The notes beneath the pieces are model-generated. The model did not search any database. It saw nothing but the letters and a program-made list of their open reading frames with translations, and was not told the origin of the DNA. Made by a program: the position numbers and the translations under genes. From Alkalispirochaeta americana (GTDB lineage Bacteria; Spirochaetota; Spirochaetia; DSM-27196; Alkalispirochaetaceae), in the NCBI RefSeq assembly GCF_900156105.1, contig NZ_FTMS01000010.1:62001-126000 (forward strand): a stretch of 64,000 nucleotides of DNA, written 5' to 3'. Shown piece after piece: positions 1-8,675 of the stretch (its first letter is position 1; every line of letters starts with the position of its first letter).

Positions 1-1
1 G

Positions 2-832
2 GGGCGGGCTCTCTTCAAGCTCCACCGATACCAGGAAGCAGGGCGCCATCTGAAAACTGTCATAGACCAGGACCCGAGCGACAAGGAATCCCTGTTCTAT
101 CTGGGGCAGATCTATTCGGAGCTGGGGCGAAGCGATCAGGCCCTGATCATCTTCACGCACCTGCGGCCGGACCCGGTACTGGGTCCCAACTCGGCCCTCT
201 ATGCGGGGACGATCCGCCTGGCCAAACGGGAAGAGGAAAAGGCCGCCCTGGACTTTGAGCTGGGACTGCGCCACGAGAACATTCCCGAGCAGGTAGAGCT
301 GGAACTGCGCTACCGCCTGGCCCAGGTCTATACCAGCCAGCAGGAGCTGGGTCGGGCCCTGACTCAGCTGACAGAGATAAACAAGAAAAATCCGGGCTAT
401 AAGGACGTGGCAAGCCAGATCGCCCGCAGCAAGGAGTTGCACAGCAACAAGAACCTCCAGACCTACCTGATATCGTCCACCAGCGAGTTTTCTGCCCTTT
501 GCCGGAGGATGGTGAACACCTTCTTCAAGAACGCCACCATCAAGATCACCGACATCGCCATGCACAAGAACGACTACGCCGATATTCTGGCCGAGGTTGA
601 AACTGCCCGCTGGGAGGATATTATCCTCTTCCGGTTTATCCGGGGCTCCGGTCAGGTGGGGGAGCTGGTGGTGAGGGATCTCAACGCCCGCCTCAAAGAG
701 ACTCACTCCGGGCGGGGGTTCTGCATAACAGCGGGAACCTATTCGGAATCGGCGGTACACTTCGTCGAGGCCCGCCTCATCGATCTCCTTGACAAGGATC
801 AGCTTCTGGAAATATTCAATCGCCTGGAGTAG
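2..832 (+). CDS. TPR protein with C-terminal degenerate Mrr-like nuclease-fold domain (5' partial)
   Basis: The reading frame is open from base 2, so the true start lies before the window; 276 residues are visible. The first ~130 residues are helical repeats with TPR-like spacing (YLGQIYSELGRSDQA, RLAQVYTSQQELGRAL). Residues ~150-276 resemble the restriction-endonuclease-like Mrr fold: a core ending in ITAGTYSESAVHFVEARLIDLLD, which matches the Mrr pattern of a strand, small residues, a helix and a terminal LIDxxxL. The catalytic QxK found in active Mrr proteins is replaced by FRFIR, so nuclease activity is doubtful. The 3' end overlaps the convergent rsmG end by 17 bp. The family call is by motif recognition only. 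Confidence 0.6.
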   Translation, partial: GRALFKLHRYQEAGRHLKTVIDQDPSDKESLFYLGQIYSELGRSDQALIIFTHLRPDPVLGPNSALYAGTIRLAKREEEKAALDFELGLRHENIPEQVELELRYRLAQVYTSQQELGRALTQLTEINKKNPGYKDVASQIARSKELHSNKNLQTYLISSTSEFSALCRRMVNTFFKNATIKITDIAMHKNDYADILAEVETARWEDIILFRFIRGSGQVGELVVRDLNARLKETHSGRGFCITAGTYSESAVHFVEARLIDLLDKDQLLEIFNRLE

Positions 833-1565
833 GAGCAGAACCCGGGGAGTCGGGATCGATCCTGAAGACCAGAAGCGAGCGCTCCCGCTCAAGAAAGGGC
901 ACATCCACGGCCAGGACCTCCTCCAGAACTGTGCCCGGGAACGCTTCTATCACCCGGGCATCCTGGTGCGCTGACTCAAGGCGCCCCTTCCAGGCTACCA
1001 CGGTTGTGCCCGCCGGGAAGACCTTTGCCAGCCCCTTGAGCGTTCCCGGCGTGGTTTGCTGATACGCCCGAAAGACCACCACCGGCGGAGGATCGCTCTG
1101 AAAGAGCGCGCGGGCCTCTCCGCAGGGACGCTCGGCGTCGGTCTGCAGCACCTCCAGCGACGAGACTCCCAGAGGTGCAAGGGCACCCTGAAGAAACCGG
1201 ACCCGCCGCTCCCGCCGCTCCACCAGACAACACCGGTCGAGATACCCCTCCAGCAAAATTGCCAGGGGTATCCCCGGAAGACCGGCGCCGGAACCCAGAT
1301 CACAGACAACCCGGGACCCCGTCCGCTCCAGTATTCTCCAGACCCGGGGGACACCGGCGGCACTATCCAGCAGGTGCCGCGTTGCCAGCACCAGTGTATC
1401 CGCGGCATCCTCCTGAGAGATGAGCCCGAAGACGGGGTTCGATCGGTAGAGATCCTCCAGATAGCGGGAAAGCTGCACCAGAGACCTCCCGGGATCATCC
1501 TGCGGAGGCAACGCCGGAATCGCGGCAAGCCCCTGGGCCAGACGTTCTTCACTGGGCGACATCAT
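816..1565 (-). CDS. rsmG: 16S rRNA (guanine527-N7)-methyltransferase RsmG
   Basis: RsmG methylates N7 of G527 in 16S rRNA using S-adenosylmethionine. The 249-residue protein carries the SAM-binding motif [15 protein letters not shown] near residue 90 and the preceding RHLLDS segment typical of the family. Its ATG overlaps the mnmG stop codon in an ATGA arrangement, so translation is probably coupled. The mnmE-mnmG-rsmG order is widespread in bacteria and supports the call. The 3' end overlaps the convergent TPR gene. Confidence 0.95.
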   Translation of the reverse strand: MMSPSEERLAQGLAAIPALPPQDDPGRSLVQLSRYLEDLYRSNPVFGLISQEDAADTLVLATRHLLDSAAGVPRVWRILERTGSRVVCDLGSGAGLPGIPLAILLEGYLDRCCLVERRERRVRFLQGALAPLGVSSLEVLQTDAERPCGEARALFQSDPPPVVVFRAYQQTTPGTLKGLAKVFPAGTTVVAWKGRLESAHQDARVIEAFPGTVLEEVLAVDVPFLERERSLLVFRIDPDSPGSAPTPGD

Positions 1566-3445
1566 GCTGCAGAGTTCCGTTTTCGCCTAGGGTCAAGCAT
1601 GACCATCAAGACCGTGACATCGGAGTTGCGAACGCCGGGGATTCTCGAGGCCTGCCCCACGGACAGGGGCCGCACGGAGCGAAATTTTTCCCGCGCCTCG
1701 TTGGAGATCCCCTTTACCTGGGAGTAATCATAGTCGGGGGGAATTCTGAGAGACTCCAGGCGGCGGAAACGGTGAACCATTTTCTCTTCCCGCGCCACGT
1801 ACCCCTCGTACTTTACGTCCAGCTCGACCTGACGCAGCCACTCCGGGGGAATATCCCCGGGGAGATCTTCCAGAAAGGGGAGAAGCATCTCCAGGGATAC
1901 CCGGGGGTTTTTGAGGATTTGGTGAAGACTTTTGCCCTGTTGGCCCTGGAGCACCTCCAGCGAGGGCTCGTCCCGATCACGGAGAAAGCGTTGCTGCAAT
2001 GCTCCGGTAATCGTCGCCAGGGTCTTGCGCTTTTCCTGAAATCGCGCCCAGGCCCGATCGTCGTGCATTCCCAGATTGTAGGCCAGCTCAAAAAGCCGCA
2101 TATCGCTGGAATCATGGCGCAGATTCATCCGGTGTTCCGCCCGGGAGGTGAACATCCGGTAGGGCTCCTTCGTTCCCAGAGTCACCAGATCGTCGATCAT
2201 GACCCCGATATAGGCTTGGGAGCGGTCCAGAAGAAGGGGTGCCTCTCCCGCCAGAGCCCGGGCGGCGTTGATTCCTGCCACAAGGCCCTGACCGGCGGCC
2301 TCCTCGTACCCGCTGGTCCCGTTGGTCTGGCCCGCCAGATAGAGGCCGGGAAGGACCTTGGCCTCCAGAGTCGGGTAGAGCTGGGAGGGATCGATATGGT
2401 CGTATTCCACGGCGTAGCCGGGCCGAACCACCTGAGCCTTCTCGAGGCCCGGAATGGTATGGATAAAGTCCCGCTGAACCTCTTCAGGAAGAGAGCTGCT
2501 GATCCCGTTCAGGTAGAGCTCGCCCGTGGAACGCCCTTCGGGCTCCAAAAAAATCTGATGCCGGTCACGATCGGGAAACTTTACCACTTTGTCTTCAATG
2601 GAAGGACAATAACGAGGCCCCGATCCCACGATATCCCCCGAAAAGAGAGGAGAGCGATCGAGATTGTCCGAGATCACCCGGTGGGTTTCGGCGGTGGTAT
2701 AGGTGATGTAGCACTGAACCTGGTCCCGGATAATGCGACCTCCCCCATAGGAGAAGGGAATGATCTCGTCATCGCCGAACTGGGGCTCCACTTTGGAGTA
2801 GTCCACGGAATCGGCCATGATCCGGGCAGGCGTTCCCGTTTTCATGCGGCCCAGCCGAAATCCCACCGATTCCAGGGCCCTGTCAAGGCCATAACTGGCG
2901 GGCTCGCCCAGGCGCCCTCCTTCGGCCTGATAGGAACCGACAAAGATCCTGCCCTTGAGAAAGGTCCCTGTGGTGACCACTACCACCCTGGCTTCTATCC
3001 GGTTTCCCCGCTCGGTTATCACCCCGGCAAGCCGGCTCCCCCGGGGCGTGTAGAGAAGATCCACCACGGTGTCCTGCAAAAGCGAAACTCCCGGTTCCAC
3101 CTCGAGGGCCCGTTTTGCCGCGATCTGGTAGGCCTGTTTGTCGGCCTGTGCCCGGGGCGCCTGCACAGCCGGCCCCCTGCTTCGGTTCAAAACACGGAAC
3201 TGGATCATGGTTTCATCGATGAGCTGAGCCATTCGGCCACCAAGCGCATCGATCTCGCGAACCATATTTCCCTTTGCGAGGCCCCCTATGGCGGGATTGC
3301 AACTGAGTTTGCCTATGGTATCGAGGTTTTGGGTAATCATGACCACGGAGAAGCCCAGGCGGGCGATCGCCAGGGCCGCCTCAATTCCGGCGTGGCCTCC
3401 CCCGACAACAACGGCGTCCATTTTCATAGGCGTGAAATCTACCAT
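1562..3445 (-). CDS. mnmG: tRNA uridine-5-carboxymethylaminomethyl modification enzyme MnmG (GidA)
   Basis: MnmG is the FAD-dependent partner of MnmE; together they build the cmnm5 or nm5 group on U34 of tRNAs reading two-fold split codon boxes. The N-terminus has the dinucleotide-binding motif [13 protein letters not shown] and the [12 protein letters not shown] signature; the C-terminus contains YEGYVAREE, which contacts tRNA. At 627 residues it is full length. The start has no evident Shine-Dalgarno; internal ATGs at 3427 and 3421 are alternatives. It follows mnmE after 16 bp. Confidence 0.97.
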   Translation of the reverse strand: MVDFTPMKMDAVVVGGGHAGIEAALAIARLGFSVVMITQNLDTIGKLSCNPAIGGLAKGNMVREIDALGGRMAQLIDETMIQFRVLNRSRGPAVQAPRAQADKQAYQIAAKRALEVEPGVSLLQDTVVDLLYTPRGSRLAGVITERGNRIEARVVVVTTGTFLKGRIFVGSYQAEGGRLGEPASYGLDRALESVGFRLGRMKTGTPARIMADSVDYSKVEPQFGDDEIIPFSYGGGRIIRDQVQCYITYTTAETHRVISDNLDRSPLFSGDIVGSGPRYCPSIEDKVVKFPDRDRHQIFLEPEGRSTGELYLNGISSSLPEEVQRDFIHTIPGLEKAQVVRPGYAVEYDHIDPSQLYPTLEAKVLPGLYLAGQTNGTSGYEEAAGQGLVAGINAARALAGEAPLLLDRSQAYIGVMIDDLVTLGTKEPYRMFTSRAEHRMNLRHDSSDMRLFELAYNLGMHDDRAWARFQEKRKTLATITGALQQRFLRDRDEPSLEVLQGQQGKSLHQILKNPRVSLEMLLPFLEDLPGDIPPEWLRQVELDVKYEGYVAREEKMVHRFRRLESLRIPPDYDYSQVKGISNEAREKFRSVRPLSVGQASRIPGVRNSDVTVLMVMLDPRRKRNSAA

Positions 3446-3461
3446 TCATGGGTGTTTTGGT

Positions 3462-4838
3462 CTACTTTCCTACGCAGAACTGCTGAAAAACCGCATCAAG
3501 AATATCCGCCGAGGTTACCTCTCCGGTAATTTCTCCCAGAGCGTGGATCGCTTCCTGGACATCCAGGCTTATGGCATCCACAGGCATCTCCTCCTGAATC
3601 CCCCGATCAACTTCCTGCAACGCCGCAGCGGCCCGCTCCAGGAGGTCCCGCTGGCGAAGCGAATCGATCACGGGGCTCTCCTCCTGGCACCGGTGCTCCG
3701 GGGTCACCCGTCGCACCACCTCTTCCAGGAGCGGTTCCATTCCCTGAAGCGTGCGGGCGCTCACCGGAAAAAATCCTTCGGGAGGGGGAAGACAGGCCCG
3801 ATCGTCGGCCTTGTTCCAGACTGGAATGAACGGGGGGGATCCGCTTGCCTTGGCCCGATCCAGGCGATCCTCTTCTTCTTCGGCGAGTCCCCGGACACCA
3901 TCTACCAGGTAGAGGACCAGGTCTGCCGCCTCCAGAACCTGGCCGGTGCGGCGAATCCCTTCACCTTCAAGAATCTCCCCGGTCTCCCGCAGACCCGCGG
4001 TATCAAAAATTCGTACCGGGATGCCCCCGAAATCGAGAGAACTCTCGATGTAATCCCGGGTTGTCCCGGGAATGTCGCTCACGATTGCCCGGTCCTCTTT
4101 CAGCAAGGCGTTGAAGAGGGAGGATTTTCCTGCGTTCGTTCTCCCTGCCAGAGCAATGACGACCCCCTCCTGGTAGAGTTTTCCCGCGCTATACGAGGCA
4201 GCCAGTTGCAGAAGCCCCTCCCGGATATGACGAAGAGCCTGCCGATCCAGGGGGATCTGGCCCGTCTCTTCCTCGGGATAATCCAGCTGCAGGGCGATCC
4301 CTGCCATGATCTGCACCAGCTCGTCCTTGAAGCGGTTCACCTCAGCCTCCACGCTCCCCCCCAGGCGCCCCAGGGCAAGACCGTGACCTCGGGCAGTGCG
4401 GGCCGAGACGATCTCCTGAACTGCCTCGGCCCGGGTGAGGTCGACCTTTCCAGCCAGAAAGGCCCTCAGGGTGAACTCCCCCGGTTCTGCCCGGCGGAAT
4501 CCGCTGCGGAAGAGCAAAGCCAGAATTTCCTGAACCCCCGGAACGCTGCCGTGACAGAACAGTTCCACCGCATCTTCTCCGGTATAACTGCGGGGGGCAC
4601 GGAAGACTCCCACCATAAGATCATCAAGAACCCGACCGGTTTCGGGATCACGCAACTGAGCCCGGCGAAGGCGCCCCCCGGGGCAACGGGCCAGCGACGC
4701 GGGCCTGTCCGTGAGCGCGGCCACAGCCTCAATACAGCCGGGACCCGAGGTTCGGATCACCGCCAGGGCCGAGGAGCCCAGGGGCGTAGCCAAGGCGGCG
4801 ATCAGATCGTTTTCCTGAGAGATAATGTTGCTGTTCAC
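3462..4838 (-). CDS. mnmE: tRNA modification GTPase MnmE (TrmE)
   Basis: MnmE is a dimeric, potassium-activated GTPase acting with MnmG on tRNA U34. Visible are the N-terminal formyl-folate-binding domain, P-loop GRTNAGKS at residues 232-239, switch region IPGTTRD, DTAG, NKAD, and the conserved C-terminal CVGK that carries the catalytic cysteine. Length 458 is normal. The start is GTG at 4838. It heads the mnmE-mnmG-rsmG operon, 56 bp downstream of the lipoprotein gene. Confidence 0.97.
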   Translation of the reverse strand: MNSNIISQENDLIAALATPLGSSALAVIRTSGPGCIEAVAALTDRPASLARCPGGRLRRAQLRDPETGRVLDDLMVGVFRAPRSYTGEDAVELFCHGSVPGVQEILALLFRSGFRRAEPGEFTLRAFLAGKVDLTRAEAVQEIVSARTARGHGLALGRLGGSVEAEVNRFKDELVQIMAGIALQLDYPEEETGQIPLDRQALRHIREGLLQLAASYSAGKLYQEGVVIALAGRTNAGKSSLFNALLKEDRAIVSDIPGTTRDYIESSLDFGGIPVRIFDTAGLRETGEILEGEGIRRTGQVLEAADLVLYLVDGVRGLAEEEEDRLDRAKASGSPPFIPVWNKADDRACLPPPEGFFPVSARTLQGMEPLLEEVVRRVTPEHRCQEESPVIDSLRQRDLLERAAAALQEVDRGIQEEMPVDAISLDVQEAIHALGEITGEVTSADILDAVFQQFCVGK

Positions 4839-4894
4839 GGAGCTATTCTCTCCCAGACGGGGAGATTACGGAAGCCCCGCCGGGGTGTACCCGA

Positions 4895-6379
4895 TCAGGG
4901 CAGGCGCGGAGCCAACTGCCGCGCGGCGCGCCTGCCGGCGGAGAGAAAGGCCGACCGAAGGGTGTTCCTGGCGTCGCGTCCCGAAACACGCTCTTCCAGA
5001 TGTATCCTGGCCAGTTCCTGATCTCTGCGCAGATCAAAGGCCGCAGCCTCCAGGGAGATAACCACCGTGACTCCCTCGCTCTCGTCGAATCGAAGAATGG
5101 ACGCTGTTCCAAGAACGATCCGCTCCGCCGAGGATAGAAGTTCGAAGGGGAGAAGGTCATAGAGGTCGGCGATGGTAACCCGGGACAGATCCGAGAGCGC
5201 CCGAACTGTGGCTGGCGAAATATCGGCCGGAACAAGGGTAAACCCCTCTTCCTGGAAATGTTGAATCGCTCCCCGGGTTGATTCACGGGAGGGGATCGGC
5301 AGACCCGCGATATCACGGTCTATCATGATCACCGCCGTGGGTATTTCGGCGGCACCGGAATCAATCCGGAGCCGAACCTCGGCGGAAAGCCGCTCCTCCA
5401 GAGCCTGGAGAAGGATCAGTTCGGGGCGATCTTCCCCAGGGAGCTCCTCTTCTTCCAGCGCCTCCCGCCAGCGTTCAAGGGCGATTCCCGCCTCTTCGGG
5501 GCGAAATACTATCCGGGACAACCCTGCCAGGGAGGGCTCGGGTATTCTGAAAGACCCCACACCGGAACTCCCGGTGGTCACCGAAGCCCGATGCCTGGCC
5601 TGGCGCCCCTCCAGGGGAGGGTCCTGGAGGACCACCGCCAGAGGAACCCCGGGAAGATCTTTCTGCGCGCCTTGATCGGAGAGGCGAACCAGCAAAGGCT
5701 GCTCCAGGGGTTGACCCAGGGCAGTACGAACCTCTCCAGGCGTGGCGGTCAACGTCAGCCGGGCCGCTGCCGAGAGCGCCTCCTCGAGGCGGCCTACCCG
5801 TTCCTCCCGGGACGAAGGGATTGGTCCCTTCAGAAGGGCCTCCACCGCTTCCAGAGCGCCCGTCTCCCGGGAGGGCTCTTCCTCCCGGGCACCCTGCTGG
5901 TCCTTGTCTTGCCTCGGGGCCGAGACGGCCGCCGTCGCCTCGGCAAGAACGGCATCGATGCGATCGAGATCCGAGGCGATATCATCTTTCTCATAGAGAA
6001 GGAGCAGGAACCGTTCGTGACTTCCATCGGAACGGAGCGCGCGAAACGAGTCCTGCCGAAGCAGATGATGACGCCGCTCCTGCGAGACCAGGAGGAGCGC
6101 CTCTCCCTGCTGATCGGTCAGACCCCGGGCCAGGGGGTCAAAACGTGCAATAAGAATCTGGAGAATCTGATCTTCGATATCCCGGTACGCCGCCTGGGTT
6201 GCGGCCCCGCGGGTTTCCCCCACACCGTAGCCCACAAGAAGGACCTCTTCTGTATCGGACGGGGGGATCATCTGCGCCCAGGGTGGCAAATCGGAAGGGT
6301 CCTGGACCGTGGTAGCACACCCCCAGAAGAATCCCGCCAGCACCAGACCCAGGACAAATCGAACATCTTGTTTCCGCAT
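4895..6379 (-). CDS. LPP20-like lipoprotein
   Basis: A ~494-residue predicted lipoprotein. The N-terminus MRKQDVRFVLGLVLAGFFWGC has a charged start, a hydrophobic stretch and a cysteine; the FWGC lipobox is relaxed in the way spirochaetes tolerate. Residues ~30-110 (PPWAQMIPPSDTEEVLLVGYGVG, then repeated Ala with a long helix) fit the LPP20 domain. The rest is helical and of unknown function. The chosen ATG at 6379 has GGAG five bases upstream; the preceding ATG at 6382 is possible. It is upstream of mnmE on the same strand, but function gives no link to tRNA modification. Confidence 0.7.
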   Translation of the reverse strand: MRKQDVRFVLGLVLAGFFWGCATTVQDPSDLPPWAQMIPPSDTEEVLLVGYGVGETRGAATQAAYRDIEDQILQILIARFDPLARGLTDQQGEALLLVSQERRHHLLRQDSFRALRSDGSHERFLLLLYEKDDIASDLDRIDAVLAEATAAVSAPRQDKDQQGAREEEPSRETGALEAVEALLKGPIPSSREERVGRLEEALSAAARLTLTATPGEVRTALGQPLEQPLLVRLSDQGAQKDLPGVPLAVVLQDPPLEGRQARHRASVTTGSSGVGSFRIPEPSLAGLSRIVFRPEEAGIALERWREALEEEELPGEDRPELILLQALEERLSAEVRLRIDSGAAEIPTAVIMIDRDIAGLPIPSRESTRGAIQHFQEEGFTLVPADISPATVRALSDLSRVTIADLYDLLPFELLSSAERIVLGTASILRFDESEGVTVVISLEAAAFDLRRDQELARIHLEERVSGRDARNTLRSAFLSAGRRAARQLAPRLP

Positions 6380-6461
6380 CATCGCTCCATTCTCTCGCTG
6401 CACACTGTATCCATTCCTGCGCCCCAGGACCTTTCCAGTGTACCACTCCGGGGCAAGAGAA

Positions 6462-7727
6462 TCAGCTTTTTTCGGGAACCTCGTCCTTCCAGAGCCGAAC
6501 CAGATGAAGAATCGTCTCGGTAGCCCTTCTCATGGCCGAGACGGGAATCCACTCGTAGCGTCCGTGGAAGTTGAAGCCTCCGGCAAAGATATTGGGCGTG
6601 GGGATTCCCATCTCGGTGAGGCGGGACCCATCGGTGCCGCCCCGAATCGGCTCAAGGACCGGCTCAAGGCCTGCTGCGCGGACGGCCTTTTCCAGGACAT
6701 CCATCACAAAGGGATGGCGCGAGATGGTATCGTACATATTCAGGTATTGCTGTCTGGCCCGAACCTCGATCCGGGAGCGGGGATAGGCCAGCTCCAGCGT
6801 TTTTCCCAGCTCTTTCAGGTATGCCACGCGGCGATCCACCTGGGCCTGATCAAAGTCGCGAACGATCAACTCTATCTCGGCCCGGCCGTAGTCCCCCCGG
6901 ACCTCCACGGGGCAGTAAAAGCCGTCGCGACCCTCCGTTGCCTCGGGGCTTTCGGCCTGGGGAATCGCCGCCAGATAGCGGCCCGCCAGAGCCACGGCGT
7001 TCACCAGTTTGTTTTTGGCGCTCCCCGGGTGAATCACGTACCCTTCGATCTCCACCTGAACCTGCCAGGCCGAGAAACACTCCGCCTCGATGCTTCCCTG
7101 GCGGCCCCCGTCCAGAGTAAAGGCGAATTGTGCCGTGATCCACTCCAGAGGAATTTTATCGACACCCCGGCCGATCTCTTCATCGGGCGTAAAGATCACC
7201 TCGATCAAGCCATGTTCAACCTCAGGATGATCCTGAAGAAAACGCAGGGCGCTCATGATTTCAGCCACACCCGCCTTGTCGTCGGCCCCCAAAAGAGTGG
7301 AGCCGTCGGTGGTTATCACCGTATCGCCAATATAATCGAGCAAATCCGGATATTCCGCCGGGTCCAGGCGATATCCGTGACCCAGCTCCAGGGGAGAACC
7401 GTCGTAGGATTCCCAGAGCCGGGGAGACACACCCTCACCCGAGAGATCGGGCGCCGTATCAAGGTGAGCCAGCAGAAGCAGGGGCGGAGCCGTTACCCCC
7501 GGAGAGGCGGGGAGCCGGGCCGTTACGTAACAATGGTCAGTGACAGATACCTGGGAAACTCCCATTTCCTTCAGTTCCCGGGCCAGCAAATGAGCCAGAT
7601 CGAACTGCCTTTTTGTGGAGGGAGTCTCTTCGCAATGGCGGTCACTGGTGGTATGAACCCGAACGTACCGGAGAAACCGTTCCTGTACATCGTCGGTGAG
7701 CAGGGCATGATATTGTGTAAGATCCAT
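6462..7727 (-). CDS. pepT: peptidase T (tripeptide aminopeptidase)
   Basis: Cytoplasmic zinc aminotripeptidase of the M20B family. The 421-residue protein has the metal-ligand motif LLLLAHLDTAPD, the catalytic LLGADDKAGVAEI segment, the EEIGRG motif and a C-terminal metal-binding segment (PIRGGTDGSRLTEMGIPTPN). Its ATG is preceded at five bases by TATCAT and no useful Shine-Dalgarno, suggesting a leaderless message. It is divergent from the DUF2156 gene with only 54 bp between start codons. Confidence 0.97.
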   Translation of the reverse strand: MDLTQYHALLTDDVQERFLRYVRVHTTSDRHCEETPSTKRQFDLAHLLARELKEMGVSQVSVTDHCYVTARLPASPGVTAPPLLLLAHLDTAPDLSGEGVSPRLWESYDGSPLELGHGYRLDPAEYPDLLDYIGDTVITTDGSTLLGADDKAGVAEIMSALRFLQDHPEVEHGLIEVIFTPDEEIGRGVDKIPLEWITAQFAFTLDGGRQGSIEAECFSAWQVQVEIEGYVIHPGSAKNKLVNAVALAGRYLAAIPQAESPEATEGRDGFYCPVEVRGDYGRAEIELIVRDFDQAQVDRRVAYLKELGKTLELAYPRSRIEVRARQQYLNMYDTISRHPFVMDVLEKAVRAAGLEPVLEPIRGGTDGSRLTEMGIPTPNIFAGGFNFHGRYEWIPVSAMRRATETILHLVRLWKDEVPEKS

Positions 7728-7732
7728 GCCTC

Positions 7733-7763
7733 ATGATAGACGGGTTTGATACTCTCCGGCAAG
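7733..7763 (-). promoter_or_regulatory. predicted leaderless promoter of pepT
   Basis: Read on the minus strand: TTGCCG (7763-7758), 18 bp, TATCAT (7738-7733), then five bases to the pepT ATG. Its -35 lies inside the spacer of the divergent DUF2156 promoter. Confidence 0.5.
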
Positions 7764-7775
7764 TTTCCGTATATT
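7746..7775 (+). promoter_or_regulatory. predicted leaderless promoter of the DUF2156 gene
   Basis: TTGATA (7746-7751), 18-bp spacer, TATATT (7770-7775), then six bases to the ATG at 7782, so the expected transcription start coincides with the start codon. No Shine-Dalgarno is present. Confidence 0.55.
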
Positions 7776-7781
7776 GTAGAT

Positions 7782-8675
7782 ATGACGATTCCCCGATATC
7801 CCGATGTTGCTCCCCTCAGCTTTAGCCAGCGGGACGCCTTGCACCCACGACTGGCCCTTCTGCCCGAGGGAATATCGGAGTTTACCTTCGCCGGTCTCTA
7901 CCTTTTTCGGGACACCTACGCCTATCGTGTCTCATCCCTGCCCGGAGATCACCTGGTAGTGGCGGGTGAGCGAGAGGGCAGCCCCTTTTGCATGCTTCCC
8001 TGCGGCCTTCCCCAGGATCCGGACCTTCTCGGGGATCTCCTGGGGCGCTTCGGATATATCAAGGGCCTGGGAGAACCCCAGGCCGATGAATCCTGGGTGT
8101 GGCTGGAACAGCAGGGGTATACCATACAGGAGGATCGGGATAACTTCGATTATCTCTACCTCAGGACGGACCTGGCTGAGCTTGCAGGCAAGCGGTACCA
8201 CAAAAAGAGAAACCACGTGAACGCCTTCATCAACAATTACCTCTACGACGAGCGGCCCCTGACACCGGAGAACCGGGAAGACGCCTTGTCCATTCTGGAA
8301 CGCTGGCAGGCATCCCGGGAGGACCGGAACGATTACATCGCAGCCCGGGAAGCGCTGGAACGGTTTCAGGAACTCGACCTTCGGGGGTACCTGGTCTATG
8401 TGGACAACGAACCGGCAGCTTACACCCTGGGGGAACCCCTCATGAAGGGGAGGAGTTTTGTGGTGCACTTCGAGAAAGCTCTGGACCACTACCGGGGAAT
8501 CTACCAGTTCATCAACAAGGCCTTCGCCACGATCCTTCCGCGCCACTATACCTGGATTAACCGGGAGCAGGACCTGGGCGACCCGGGGCTGCGGCAGGCC
8601 AAGATGACCTACCGGCCCTGGGGGTTTGTCAAAAAATACCGGGTAACCGGCACCACAGCGGGAAATCATGGCTAA
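7782..8675 (+). CDS. DUF2156 / phosphatidylglycerol lysyltransferase-like (GNAT-fold) protein
   Basis: A 297-residue protein of the DUF2156 family, two tandem GNAT-like folds resembling the aminoacyl-transferase part of MprF. Recognisable segments are FTFAGLYLFRDTYAYRVS near the start, KRYHKKRNHVNAFINNY (the conserved KKRNHI-type motif), YVDNEPAAYTLGEPL and HFEKALDHYRGIYQFINKAF. It has no membrane segments, so it lacks the MprF flippase domain. The start at 7782 rather than the upstream TTG is chosen because the promoter directly abuts it. The next gene, glnE, starts inside its last codons. Substrate unknown. Confidence 0.8.
   Translation: MTIPRYPDVAPLSFSQRDALHPRLALLPEGISEFTFAGLYLFRDTYAYRVSSLPGDHLVVAGEREGSPFCMLPCGLPQDPDLLGDLLGRFGYIKGLGEPQADESWVWLEQQGYTIQEDRDNFDYLYLRTDLAELAGKRYHKKRNHVNAFINNYLYDERPLTPENREDALSILERWQASREDRNDYIAAREALERFQELDLRGYLVYVDNEPAAYTLGEPLMKGRSFVVHFEKALDHYRGIYQFINKAFATILPRHYTWINREQDLGDPGLRQAKMTYRPWGFVKKYRVTGTTAGNHG

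Noticed and set aside
1772-3529. 585-codon open frame antisense to mnmG
   Set aside because: Shadow of mnmG, whose conserved motifs run through the whole region.
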